From assembly GCA_039817415.1 (NCBI GenBank), contig JBCBVV010000024.1, positions 28,053-92,052 on the forward strand: a stretch of DNA of 64,000 nt, written 5' to 3'. How positions within the stretch are numbered: position 1 is the stretch's first letter; each line of letters begins with the position of its first letter. Below are positions 15,603 through 25,331 of this stretch, in pieces. The DNA comes from JALEFZ01 sp039817415. Its GTDB lineage: Bacteria; Bacteroidota; Bacteroidia; J057. Position numbers and translations under genes: made by a program. The notes beneath the pieces were generated by a model. The model did no database searches. It worked only from the letters and a program-made list of their open reading frames with translations, and was not told the origin of the DNA.

Positions 15603-18600
15603 ATGAATTATCTGCTACAAAAAATTATGGAACTCGCAAAGGGAGTGATTTGGCTCTCTGCTTTATGTGTCTCTTTTGGTTTTATAAGTGCCAATGCACA
15701 GGAGGTCATCAAGGGTAAGGTCAGCGACGAAAACGGTGAGGCGTTAATTTCAGCTACCGTCGCCGTTCAAGGGACTACCACTGGTACGACTACAGATGTC
15801 AATGGGAGTTTTAGCATAAATGCCGCCTCAGATGCTGTTTTAGTGGTATCCTATATCGGGTATGTTACCCAAAACGTCCCTGTAAATGGCCAAACAAATC
15901 TCAAAATCAACTTAGTTGAAGATGCTACAACGCTTGAAGAAGTTGTATTGGTTGGCTATGGAACGGTTAAAAAGAGTGATGTGACTGGAAGTGTGTCTTC
16001 TGTGAAAGCGGAAGAAATACAGGCATTTCCCCTATTGAATGCAGGCCAGGCTCTTCAAGGTCGAGCTGCCGGAGTGGTTGTTCAAACCCAAAACGGTGGA
16101 GAACCTGGAGCTGATATTTCTATTCGCGTTCGGGGTAGTTCATCCCTTAATGCAAGTAGTGATCCGCTTGTAGTTGTTGATGGGTTCATTGGAGCTGCTT
16201 TTCCGCAACAAAATGACATTGAGTCGATTGAAATATTAAAAGATGCCTCAGCCACTGCCATTTATGGGTCAAGAGGGTCAGGAGGAGTGATTCTTGTCAC
16301 AACCAAAAAAGGGAAAGCTGGTGTACCTGTGGTAGAATTTAATTCTACTTTTTCTATTCAGAATACGACCAATAGGTTGGATTTACTAGATGCAAACGGA
16401 TTTGCCCAATATCAAAATATGATTCGTACCAATGCTGGAGATCCTCCTTATGCTCAGGGTACAGAAAATACGGATTGGCAAAACGAAATTTATAGAAATG
16501 GAAATACCCAAAACTATCAGTTGTCCATTTCTGGGGGAAGTAATAATGTAAATTACTACTTCTCAGGTACCTACTTTGATCAGCAGGGTATCCTTGTCAA
16601 CTCTGATTTCGAGAAAATCCAGTTCCTCGCCAATGTAGACGCAAAGGTTGGCGATAGATTGAAAATTGGGATAAACAGTGTTACCAGTAGAGGTGAGCAA
16701 AATGGTGTTTCAACTCAATCAAGTGGACGTGATCCCGTCGGATCTGTAAATGGGGGAGGAGATGATGTAATCTCATTAGCTTTCAGGTTTGCTCCTGATG
16801 TGGGTAGGTTTAATGATGCAGGGAATTTCTCTCAAAATACGGTAGGAGATGATATTGAAAACCCTTGGGCTGTAGCCACACAGATCGTTAATGAAACAAA
16901 AACGGATAACTCAAGGACGAATATGTACCTTGATCTCGAGATCCTAAAAGGCCTTACTTTCAAAACCACTCTGGGCTACAGAACGCAAAACAGTAGGCAA
17001 GGATATTTCAAGCCGCAAACCTTTGTGCTTTCTGCTGGGGGAGCGTTTTTGGAAACTGTAAAAAGAACCAGACTGCTGAACGAAAATTACCTGACCTATA
17101 ATACAGCACTTGGGAAGGGAAACTTAACTGCAACAGTTGGCCATTCTTACCAGAAAAGCACCACCGAAGGACTGGAAGCAGGCGCCAGAGGCTTGCTCAC
17201 GGATGTATTTTCATGGCATAACTTAGAAGCTGGACAAATTGATCAGCGTACCGTTGATTCACGTTTCTCAGAATCTGAAATCGAGTCTGTTTTCGGTCGC
17301 GTTAATTTAGACTGGGCAGACAGGTATTTACTGACCGCTACTGTTCGTAGGGATGGAGCCTCCAACTTTGCTGCCAATAATAAGTACGCCATTTTCCCAT
17401 CTGTGGCTGTTGGATGGAAGATTTCAAATGAAAGTTTTTGGGTGGAGAATTCAACCCTTACCAACCTTAAGTTGAGGGGTAGTTATGGGTTGACTGGTAA
17501 CCAAGCTATTGGACCTTATGAATCTTTATCCATTTACCGTGTTCAGCCTCCTTCAGAAGTTGGTGGAGCTTTTGGGGTGGATCTGGCACGTGAAGCGAAC
17601 CCAGATTTGAAGTGGGAAACTTCCTATCAGACAAATGTTGGGCTAGATTTTGGCTTATTTGATGACAAAATCACCTTTACTGTAGACTATTACAACATTG
17701 ATACAAGAGACTTATTAGCGATTGACAGAGCTTCTAACTTTTATTTGGGAACTACAGATTTAGATGTTCTCAGAAATGTGGGATCAATTAACAATCGTGG
17801 ACTAGAGCTTTCGTTGACCTCAACGAACATCAATAAGAAGAATTTCAGATGGGTTACGGCTTTAAATTTTGCTAGAAACCGAAATGAAATCATAGAACTA
17901 TCTGGAGGAACAGAATTGATAGGAAGTGGAGCTCCTGGCTACTTTGCGGGTGGTTCTACCTACATTTTGCGTGAAGGAGAGGCGATTGGCCTTTTCTGGG
18001 GATTAGATTACCAAGGAGTATACCAAGGTGGGGAGATTCCTGAAGGCACAGCTTTAGAAGCTGTTTCTTTTGATGGGAATGGAAACCCTATTCCTGGAGA
18101 ACCCTTGTTTGCAGAGGTGGCAGATGAAGCAGGTGAATTTAATGGGATCATTGATGACAATGACAGACAAATTATTGGGGATCCAAATCCAGATTTCACC
18201 TTTGGTTTTTCTAATACCTTTACGTACAAAAACTTTGATTTAAACCTTTTCTTCCAAGGATCAGTTGGAGGGGAGATCTACAACTTGACTGCTGTGCAAT
18301 TATACAACGGTGATAGCAACGGTCTAACGGATCTTTTAGATTCTTGGACAGCGCAAAATACCGATACTGATATCCCCCGAGCAGCGATCCGAGGACGTGA
18401 GCGCTCTTCTCGTTTTGTAGAAGACGGAAGCTATTTGAGACTTAAAAATATTGCTTTGGGTTATAATTTACCATCTGGCATAACTGAAAAAATCAGGTTC
18501 AAATCAGCAAGGATAGCTGTTAGTGCCCAAAATATCCTAACCTTCACGAATTACTCTGGATTAGATCCTGAGGTGAGCTACTTCGGAAGTGGGGGAGAAA

Positions 18601-18692
18601 GCCGAGGAGATGACAATGTAATCCAAGGACATGACTTTGGTAACTATCCTAATCTAAGGTCCATTACTGTTGGTTTAAGCTTGCAATTCTAA
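15603..18692 (+). CDS. SusC-like TonB-dependent outer-membrane transporter (pair 1)
   Basis: A 1029-residue SusC/RagA family protein. It has a signal peptide ending 'FGFISANAQ', a carboxypeptidase-like regulatory domain (about 36-105, 'VIKGKVSDENGEALISATVA'), a TonB-box-like segment ('LEEVVLVGYGTVKKSDVTG'), the plug ('PLVVVDGF', 'DIESIEILKDASATAIYGSR', 'GGVILVTTKKGK') and a 22-stranded-type barrel ending in 'RSITVGLSLQF' with C-terminal Phe. It imports oligosaccharides bound by the SusD lipoprotein encoded 20 bp downstream. The neighbouring PL6 and PL7 lyases indicate alginate oligomers as the substrate. Two operator-like palindromes lie upstream. Confidence 0.95.
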   Translation: MNYLLQKIMELAKGVIWLSALCVSFGFISANAQEVIKGKVSDENGEALISATVAVQGTTTGTTTDVNGSFSINAASDAVLVVSYIGYVTQNVPVNGQTNLKINLVEDATTLEEVVLVGYGTVKKSDVTGSVSSVKAEEIQAFPLLNAGQALQGRAAGVVVQTQNGGEPGADISIRVRGSSSLNASSDPLVVVDGFIGAAFPQQNDIESIEILKDASATAIYGSRGSGGVILVTTKKGKAGVPVVEFNSTFSIQNTTNRLDLLDANGFAQYQNMIRTNAGDPPYAQGTENTDWQNEIYRNGNTQNYQLSISGGSNNVNYYFSGTYFDQQGILVNSDFEKIQFLANVDAKVGDRLKIGINSVTSRGEQNGVSTQSSGRDPVGSVNGGGDDVISLAFRFAPDVGRFNDAGNFSQNTVGDDIENPWAVATQIVNETKTDNSRTNMYLDLEILKGLTFKTTLGYRTQNSRQGYFKPQTFVLSAGGAFLETVKRTRLLNENYLTYNTALGKGNLTATVGHSYQKSTTEGLEAGARGLLTDVFSWHNLEAGQIDQRTVDSRFSESEIESVFGRVNLDWADRYLLTATVRRDGASNFAANNKYAIFPSVAVGWKISNESFWVENSTLTNLKLRGSYGLTGNQAIGPYESLSIYRVQPPSEVGGAFGVDLAREANPDLKWETSYQTNVGLDFGLFDDKITFTVDYYNIDTRDLLAIDRASNFYLGTTDLDVLRNVGSINNRGLELSLTSTNINKKNFRWVTALNFARNRNEIIELSGGTELIGSGAPGYFAGGSTYILREGEAIGLFWGLDYQGVYQGGEIPEGTALEAVSFDGNGNPIPGEPLFAEVADEAGEFNGIIDDNDRQIIGDPNPDFTFGFSNTFTYKNFDLNLFFQGSVGGEIYNLTAVQLYNGDSNGLTDLLDSWTAQNTDTDIPRAAIRGRERSSRFVEDGSYLRLKNIALGYNLPSGITEKIRFKSARIAVSAQNILTFTNYSGLDPEVSYFGSGGESRGDDNVIQGHDFGNYPNLRSITVGLSLQF

Positions 18693-18712
18693 TTCAACAA
18701 GGAACTATTACT

Positions 18713-20263
18713 ATGAACATGTATAAATATTTTATCACGTTGGCATTAGGCCTGTCTCTCTGGGGATGTTCTAATTTGGAAGAGAATCCCTTGAGCCAAT
18801 TGGAGCCGAACGAGCGAAGCATCGATTTAGAAACAGTCGAAACTACTATTGCGGGTGCTTATGGCCATTTGTCGGCTAGAGCATTTATGTCCAGAGCATT
18901 AGGATTAACCCTCATGCTACGTTCAGATATGGTAGATATTGGAAACCCTACCACCCGATCTGAAAGAGTGGAGCACGATCAATTCACGCTCTCAGCAAAT
19001 AATCCCTTGATTTTAAATCCAGCTAATCCTGAGAGAAGTTTTTGGCCTCGTCTTTATCAGATGGTAAGAGGTGCCAATGAGACCCTTCGTGAGATTGAAG
19101 TTCTTGAAGAACAAGATCCCGGTGTACGAGAAGAAATAACAGCAAGAGCACGATTTATTAGAGGCTTTGCCTATTACCATTTGGTTAGGCTATTCGGAGA
19201 AATTCCATACTTAGATGAGACCACAACTACTGTTGAAGCTTCTGTAGCACCAAGAACAGCGGTAGAAACCGTCTACGCTAATATCATTGCTGATTTTGAA
19301 TACGCCAAAGAGTGGTTGCGTGATACACGCGTCGATCGTGCACTTCCTGGCAAGTCGGCAGCGAGCACATTTCTTGCCAGTGTGTATCTCACCAGAGGTG
19401 AATATCAAATGGCTTACAACGAAGCGACTGACATCATCAATAAGGCAGGCGTTTATGACCTTGAATTGGAGCCCGATTACAGGAATATTTTCCATGCAGA
19501 GAATACAGATTTTTCTTCGGAGCCAATTTTTGTTATCGACTTTGTTGGAACAAATGTGGATGATGAGTCTAGAGACTACCTAGCTGCCTTTACTGGTTTT
19601 TATGGTCAGGCAACCTATTATCCTTCTGGAGGCTGGTCTGTAATGGTGCCAGCTCAGGCGGTATATGATACCTGGGACGATGGGGACTATAGAAAGCAAG
19701 TTAACATGGATGATGAAGCGGTTGACAACAGTGGTAACGTGCTTACTTTTGCCAATTTTTCCAGCCTAGATGGCCGAAATGCCAACCGTCCACATATTTC
19801 GAAATACACAGCGATGGCAAGTGATTTGCCACAAGCAAATACCAGTGGAAGGGATTCTCATTCCAATTACCAACTCATGCGATATGCAGAGGTTCTGTTA
19901 ATTGCAGCTGAAGCAGCGGCTGAACTTGGAAACAATGCTGAAGCGGCCATGTATGTGAATATGATCAGAGAAAGAGCCAGAAATGGCGATGGGACAGGTA
20001 CTCCATCCGAAGTACCTGCCAACCTTTCGAGTGCTACGGTTGAAGATGTATTGGAGGAAAGAAGATTAGAGCTTGCCTTCGAGCAGAAAAGATGGTACGA
20101 CATTGTCCGTAGACGAATGGGAGATGTGGTATTTGGCCCAAATGGCTTTGAAACCGAGCTTCAGGGTACCCAGAACTTTGACCCATCTAGGGATTACTTG
20201 TTACCTATTCCACCCTTGGAAATAACAAATAACCCAAACTTGACCCAGAATCCTGGTTACTAA
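18713..20263 (+). CDS. SusD-like surface glycan-binding lipoprotein (pair 1)
   Basis: A 516-residue RagB/SusD protein. The N-terminus is a lipoprotein signal ('FITLALGLSLWGCSNLEENP', lipobox LWGC). Characteristic segments are 'RFIRGFAYYHLVRLFGEIPY' (TPR-like SusD core, about 145-165), 'YQLMRYAEVLLIAAEAAAEL' and the C-terminal 'RRLELAFEQKRWYDIVRR' and 'PIPPLEITNNPNLTQNPGY'. It caps SusC and captures substrate at the surface. It starts 20 bp after SusC and ends before a strong terminator, so the pair forms its own transcript, induced presumably through operator cluster 3. Confidence 0.95.
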   Translation: MNMYKYFITLALGLSLWGCSNLEENPLSQLEPNERSIDLETVETTIAGAYGHLSARAFMSRALGLTLMLRSDMVDIGNPTTRSERVEHDQFTLSANNPLILNPANPERSFWPRLYQMVRGANETLREIEVLEEQDPGVREEITARARFIRGFAYYHLVRLFGEIPYLDETTTTVEASVAPRTAVETVYANIIADFEYAKEWLRDTRVDRALPGKSAASTFLASVYLTRGEYQMAYNEATDIINKAGVYDLELEPDYRNIFHAENTDFSSEPIFVIDFVGTNVDDESRDYLAAFTGFYGQATYYPSGGWSVMVPAQAVYDTWDDGDYRKQVNMDDEAVDNSGNVLTFANFSSLDGRNANRPHISKYTAMASDLPQANTSGRDSHSNYQLMRYAEVLLIAAEAAAELGNNAEAAMYVNMIRERARNGDGTGTPSEVPANLSSATVEDVLEERRLELAFEQKRWYDIVRRRMGDVVFGPNGFETELQGTQNFDPSRDYLLPIPPLEITNNPNLTQNPGY

Positions 20264-20286
20264 TTAACGAACCAATAACAGATTTA

Positions 20287-20322
20287 TGAAGTCTTCCATT
20301 GGAAGGTGGAAGACTTCATTTT
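20287..20322 (+). terminator. Intrinsic terminator after SusC/SusD pair 1
   Basis: A perfect 12-bp stem (TGAAGTCTTCCA at 20287-20298 pairing with 20307-20318), 8-nt loop and TTTT follow 24 bp after the SusD stop codon. The PL7 gene downstream must therefore rely on read-through or its own promoter. Confidence 0.88.
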
Positions 20323-20484
20323 CGAGTAAAATCGTAACGCAAAACTTGGCTGGTCCATGTCAAAAAGTAGGTATGCTCATAATGCCTCTTTTTTAAATGG
20401 CTGTACTGCTTAACAGACTATTTTTTCCTTTCGTGTCTTGGGTATTTTCCTACACTTATTTCAATCTATTTAAGAATTTCAAGC

Positions 20485-23289
20485 ATGAACGTCATCTGTC
20501 AACTTCTTGGGTTAGGTCAAAGGGGATCATCTTTTTCTCCTTCCTTATCTAGGTACCTAGTGCTGTTGTTGTGTATTACACTTGCTAGTTCTTCTACCGC
20601 ACAAGGCCTAGATCCAAGTCTTCCACCAAGTGGAAATTTCAATCTTTCTTGCTGGAAACTTACCCGCCCCAATCAGCAGGAAAAGAATGAATCTATTCTT
20701 TCGAATGGTTATTACGTAGAAGGTGAATTCTACACTGACTCCGTAACAGGTGCCATGGTTTTCTGGTGTCCCAATGATGGGTTGACCGGAGGAAGTACCT
20801 ACCCACGGAACGAGCTCAGAGAGATGATGCGCTGTGGGGACAACAGCATAGGTACGCAGGGGATCAATAAAAACAACTGGGTGTTCTCATCGTCCACCCT
20901 AGCTAATCAGCGAGCAGCAGCAGCAGTGGATGGTATCATGACGGCAACTGTCGCTGTAGATCATGTGTCTGAGACCTCGGATGCAAGTTTCAAGGTCGGG
21001 CGGACCATTGTCGGACAGATACATGCATCTGACGATGAGCCTTGCAGGATATATTATCGGAAATTACCTGGCAATACCAAGGGATCTATTTATTTCGCTC
21101 ATGAACCTACTACAGGCTCTGAGCAATGGTACGAAATGATTGGGAGTAGAAGTGATAATGCCCCCGATCCGGTTGATGGAGTGGCTTTAGGGGAAAAATT
21201 TAGCTACGAGATTAGAGCAATTGGGAATCTACTAACGGTAACCATCATGCGCGATGGCAAGGACGATGTTGTCCAGGAAGTGGATATGTCTGAAAGTGGC
21301 TTTGCCGATGATTGGATGTACTTCAAAGCTGGGAACTATAACCAGAATAATGCTGGTGATCCAGGCGAATATGCTCAGGTATCTTTCTATTCACTAGATA
21401 TTAAACACTTTGAGCCAGTTCCTCCATCGGCTTTCCCTGCCCCCTCTGATATTCCTAGATTTCAACCCTTTCTTGCCGAGTGTAAGCTTCAGGCTCCTAC
21501 GAGCTCTACTTTAGCTTCAAAAGCGACCCTGAACAATGGATATACCCATCCTACCTATTTTCAGGTGGTAAATGGTGACAAAGTCTTGTTCAATCAATCA
21601 GGTGATAGCCGTCGAACGGAACTTCGTAATGAAACCAACTGGAATCTTAATGATCAGAATCGATCGCTGCATGGCAAGCTTGATATTGTGAACCAGACCT
21701 GTGATCAAGTTACCGTGTTGCAGATTCACGATGATGCCAATGCCGGTAATGGACCGAATAAGCCCTTATTAAGAATTTATAAGCACAATGCTAAAGGACC
21801 CCTTAATCACATTTGGGCAGCAGTTAAAACTGATAATGGAGGGTCTAACACCACACATATAGATTTGGGAGAAGATCCAGGTGGGTACTTTACCTGTGAT
21901 ATTAAATTGGTTGATGGAAGAATGATCATTGATTTTGAAGGAGAGGAAAAGGTAGATGTGGATGTTTCTTTCTGGACCTTTCCAAGCTATTGGAAGGCAG
22001 GAGCTTACCTTCAGGATAATGGTGAGGCCACTATTTATTTTGATGAACTCTTTGAAGCGGATGGCTCCCCACAAAACTATTCTCCATCTGTTTCAATTAC
22101 TGATCCCATCAACGGGACCAATATTTTGCCGGGCACTGATCTTACCATTAACGTTGCGGCTGAAGACGCGGATGGGACCATCAAAATGGTAGAATTTTTT
22201 GAAAGCGGAAATAATAAAATTGGACAAGATTCAACCGCACCCTATTCTTTTACCTTGGATAATGTGGCGGAAGGGACCTATACCTTTTCAGCTAGGGCAG
22301 TTGATAACGAGGGAGTATCTAGAATCTCGACAAGCTCCAATATTACGGTGCAGGTACCGGTTTTTGTGACGGGAGTGGACTTAGCCAAGGTAACTGGGCC
22401 CATTGCCGTTGGAGCGAATATTCAGTTTGAGGCAATTGTCTCTCCTGCTAATGCAACCAATCAAGATTTGGTATTTGAAACGGATGATGCGAGTGTTGCA
22501 ACAGTAAGTGAAACAGGCCTATTGACGGCCATATCCGAGGGGGTTGTGACCCTTACGGTGACAACCGAAGATGGGAATTTTGCCGACAAAAAAACCATTG
22601 AGGTAATTAGACCTTCCAGCGATTTTAACTGGGCATTAGGCCAGCCAGTAGTGGGCTCTGGTACACCTGATGGAGATAATGTTGAATCTAATATTGTAGA
22701 TAATAATATCCGTACACGGTGGTCTATCAGTGATTTTCCACAGTCGGTTACTATTGACCTAGAGGGAGACATCAACATCTCACAGACTGAAATTCTCTGT
22801 TATGAGGATAGAGCCTATCAGTTTATCATTGAAGGAGCATCAAATGAAGACGGACCTTATACAACCATCGTGGACAGGTCAGATAATACCATTCCTGGTA
22901 CTGCACTCGCTCCCATCGTAAATGCAGTAGATGGGGTAGAAGCCAGATATGTCAGAATCACTGTATCAGGTGCGAAAGACTACACTGGACCATGGATTAG
23001 CCTGACAGAAATGAGGGTATTTGGTACAGGTGAAAGAACCTACAAAGACGAAGAAGAAGGGAATACAGGACTCCTCCTAGGTCCCAATCCTGCAACCTCT
23101 GAAGTAACCATCAAGGCCGGAGAAGAATATACTAGTGTTTCTGTTTTTGACAGAACAGGGAAAAAACTCATCCAAGAAGAGATTGATCAGGAATTGATCT
23201 TGGATATTCAATCGCTTCCGGCTGGTCTTTACCTGGTCAAAATTGAAGGAGAGGGTGAGCCAGAAATCATCAAATTGATCAAATTTTAA
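20485..23289 (+). CDS. Secreted multidomain alginate lyase with two tandem PL7 domains
   Basis: A 934-residue protein with a signal peptide ('LVLLLCITLASSSTAQ', to about 40). PL7 domain 1 (about 50-312) has R-N-E-L-R (108-112), QIH (178-180) and YFKAGNYNQ (279-287). PL7 domain 2 (about 325-528) has RTELR (377-381), QIH (413-415) and YWKAGAYLQ (502-510). Both keep the family's catalytic Arg, Gln, His and Tyr. They are followed by an Ig-like module ('PSVSITDPINGTNILPG', about 533-628), a Big_2-type Ig domain (about 630-708), an F5/8 type C (CBM32-like) domain (about 715-850) and a T9SS sorting domain ('LGPNPATSEVTIKAG'). PL7 lyases depolymerise alginate by beta-elimination. The architecture predicts an exported endolytic enzyme for insoluble or cell-wall alginate. 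Confidence 0.92.
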   Translation: MNVICQLLGLGQRGSSFSPSLSRYLVLLLCITLASSSTAQGLDPSLPPSGNFNLSCWKLTRPNQQEKNESILSNGYYVEGEFYTDSVTGAMVFWCPNDGLTGGSTYPRNELREMMRCGDNSIGTQGINKNNWVFSSSTLANQRAAAAVDGIMTATVAVDHVSETSDASFKVGRTIVGQIHASDDEPCRIYYRKLPGNTKGSIYFAHEPTTGSEQWYEMIGSRSDNAPDPVDGVALGEKFSYEIRAIGNLLTVTIMRDGKDDVVQEVDMSESGFADDWMYFKAGNYNQNNAGDPGEYAQVSFYSLDIKHFEPVPPSAFPAPSDIPRFQPFLAECKLQAPTSSTLASKATLNNGYTHPTYFQVVNGDKVLFNQSGDSRRTELRNETNWNLNDQNRSLHGKLDIVNQTCDQVTVLQIHDDANAGNGPNKPLLRIYKHNAKGPLNHIWAAVKTDNGGSNTTHIDLGEDPGGYFTCDIKLVDGRMIIDFEGEEKVDVDVSFWTFPSYWKAGAYLQDNGEATIYFDELFEADGSPQNYSPSVSITDPINGTNILPGTDLTINVAAEDADGTIKMVEFFESGNNKIGQDSTAPYSFTLDNVAEGTYTFSARAVDNEGVSRISTSSNITVQVPVFVTGVDLAKVTGPIAVGANIQFEAIVSPANATNQDLVFETDDASVATVSETGLLTAISEGVVTLTVTTEDGNFADKKTIEVIRPSSDFNWALGQPVVGSGTPDGDNVESNIVDNNIRTRWSISDFPQSVTIDLEGDINISQTEILCYEDRAYQFIIEGASNEDGPYTTIVDRSDNTIPGTALAPIVNAVDGVEARYVRITVSGAKDYTGPWISLTEMRVFGTGERTYKDEEEGNTGLLLGPNPATSEVTIKAGEEYTSVSVFDRTGKKLIQEEIDQELILDIQSLPAGLYLVKIEGEGEPEIIKLIKF

Positions 23290-23310
23290 GGATTCAAATG
23301 ATATAAGCAT

Positions 23311-23352
23311 AGATGATGCATCTTTTCACACATAAAGGGTGCATCATCTTTG
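23311..23352 (+). terminator. Intrinsic terminator after PL7 gene
   Basis: AGATGATGCA (23311-23320) pairs perfectly with TGCATCATCT (23340-23349), 21 bp after the stop codon, followed by a short T stretch. Confidence 0.75.
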
Positions 23353-23396
23353 TGTTAATTGGCCTTATTGAGAATCGCTACTGACAGCCTACTACT

Positions 23397-25331
23397 ATGA
23401 GACTTGCTCTGTTAATTTCTTTGCTCTTCCTTCATGGGCTTGTGCTTTCCCAAAGCCGCTATGAAGTTTCCTCAGGTCTGGAGTTCGGTACGGCTCAGAG
23501 ACAAGCCAGTGCAGGCGATACAATCGTTTGGAAATCAGGTGTTTATTTCGATGTTCGGATGGATATCAACACCGATGGCTTAACCGTAACTGCAGAATCA
23601 TATGGAACAGTCTTGTTTAGTGGTGTGTCTAGACTCATTATCAATGCCGATCATGTTACTTTTTCTGGCTTTCAATATGTTGGCGGATATATCGGAAACC
23701 TAGATGTCATCAGGGTTTATGGGAGTGATGTATTGATTACCCATGTGAATATTCAGAACTACACAAGCTTCAAATACCTCCGAGTATATGAGGAATCCAG
23801 AAGGACGACCATTAGTTATTGTAATTTTGAAAATCGTCTCAATTTAGACGATCAGAACATCCTCTCCATATTAGTAGACAATGAACCTGGCTATCATAAG
23901 ATTCAATATTGTTCATTCAAGAATTTTGAAGGGATAGGTCTTGATGAGGGGATTGAACCCATCAGGATTGGCGTCAGTTCACAAGGCGAGTTGGATAGTC
24001 GAACCTTGGTAGAATACTGTTATTTCACAAGGTGCAATGGTGACGGTGAAATCATCTCACACAAGTCCAGGCAAAACGTATATCGATATAATACCTTCGA
24101 AAATAACCCAGTATCTGAACTTGTTCTACGGCATGGTGATGAAGGTATTGTGTATGGCAACTTTTTCCTCAATGGGATGGGAGGAGTTCGCATACGTGAA
24201 GGTTCTCATCATTTTATCTATAACAATTACTTTGAGGACCTGGATAAAAGAGTCATTTTTCTCATGAACGATCCTGTTGATCCCTTGAGTGATATTCACA
24301 TTTACCACAATACCATTATTCATTCTGAAGAAGTAAGATTGGGAGGTACAGGCAATAACCCACCCAGCCGCGTTACCCTAGCGAATAATGTGTTTGCAAA
24401 TCCTGTTGCTAGCTTATTTCAAGAAGACACCGGAAATGAAACCTGGATAGGAAACTATTCCTTTGGCAATTTAGGTATTGGACTGCCATCAGGAGGACTA
24501 ACCAACAGGGACCCTCAACTGACTATGAATATCGAGGGATTTTTTCAGCCAGATTCTAACAGTTCTCTTTTAGCTTCTGCTACTGCTGGCTATCCCGCGA
24601 TTCCTCTTTTTCTATCGATGGATTATGATCATGAGATGATGCTTGATGTAATGAAAGCTTCAAGACCTACCACCATACCTAACCGAGCAATTGGTGCTTC
24701 TGAATTTTCATCTACCATTCCAGTCCAGCCACATGCAACTGAAATGAATACCGGTCCCACCTACTTATTTGATAGCCTAGTCAATTATGTAGCAGCCAAT
24801 ACCTCACAACTCTATGTAGGGGGAGAAGGCGACAATAGGTCCATTAGGATTTCCAGCAACATCAATTGGACCCTTACAAGCAATAACAACTGGATATCAA
24901 CCAGTCTTTCATCTGGATTTGGGGATGCCCAACTCAATATAACGGTTGATAAAAATGATGAGAACATGAATAGATCAGGTACGCTGACCCTTGTAGGGGA
25001 TACGCTATCGTTGATCATTAGGGTGAATCAAGATCTGGGTAATCCGCTTAATATACTCGAAAACTCTGGGAGCGAAATGCTTTTGTATCCAAACCCAACA
25101 GATGGAAGCCTAAGCCTGAAGAATTTACCAGCAAAAACCTACAGTGCTCATGTGGAGCTACTTGATTTGGCTGGAAGAAGGCTTCTATCAACGAAGTATC
25201 GAATAGAAAACAAGGAATTGAGAGTTGAATTAGCCCAGTTGTTGCCAGGCACCTATTTAATGCATGTAAAATGCATGAGTCAAAATGGGGTAGTTTTTAA
25301 GGAGCTGTCCCATAGGGTTACGAAATACTAA
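23397..25331 (+). CDS. Secreted PL6 alginate lyase with BACON and T9SS domains
   Basis: A 644-residue protein with a signal peptide ('LLISLLFLHGLVLSQ'). The PL6 beta-helix (about 20-450) keeps the catalytic Lys in 'EIISHKSRQN' (Lys223) and Arg in 'VLRHGDEG' (Arg245). It shares long stretches with the PL6 enzyme at 7.8-9.5 kb, for example 'CNFENRLNLDDQNILSIL', so the two are paralogues. Unlike the first it carries a BACON-like domain (about 475-548, 'ISSNINWTLTSNNNWISTSL') that often contacts carbohydrate or mucin-like surfaces. The C-terminus is a T9SS sorting domain ('MLLYPNPTDGSLSLKN'). It follows the PL7 lyase by 107 bp across a terminator-like hairpin. PL6 cleaves alginate; exo or endo mode cannot be told. 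Confidence 0.9.
   Translation: MRLALLISLLFLHGLVLSQSRYEVSSGLEFGTAQRQASAGDTIVWKSGVYFDVRMDINTDGLTVTAESYGTVLFSGVSRLIINADHVTFSGFQYVGGYIGNLDVIRVYGSDVLITHVNIQNYTSFKYLRVYEESRRTTISYCNFENRLNLDDQNILSILVDNEPGYHKIQYCSFKNFEGIGLDEGIEPIRIGVSSQGELDSRTLVEYCYFTRCNGDGEIISHKSRQNVYRYNTFENNPVSELVLRHGDEGIVYGNFFLNGMGGVRIREGSHHFIYNNYFEDLDKRVIFLMNDPVDPLSDIHIYHNTIIHSEEVRLGGTGNNPPSRVTLANNVFANPVASLFQEDTGNETWIGNYSFGNLGIGLPSGGLTNRDPQLTMNIEGFFQPDSNSSLLASATAGYPAIPLFLSMDYDHEMMLDVMKASRPTTIPNRAIGASEFSSTIPVQPHATEMNTGPTYLFDSLVNYVAANTSQLYVGGEGDNRSIRISSNINWTLTSNNNWISTSLSSGFGDAQLNITVDKNDENMNRSGTLTLVGDTLSLIIRVNQDLGNPLNILENSGSEMLLYPNPTDGSLSLKNLPAKTYSAHVELLDLAGRRLLSTKYRIENKELRVELAQLLPGTYLMHVKCMSQNGVVFKELSHRVTKY

Noticed and set aside
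20340..20360. TGGCTGGTCCATG before the PL7 gene as a further operator copy
   Set aside because: It does not keep the palindromic arms of the TTGGTNNNCCAA motif.
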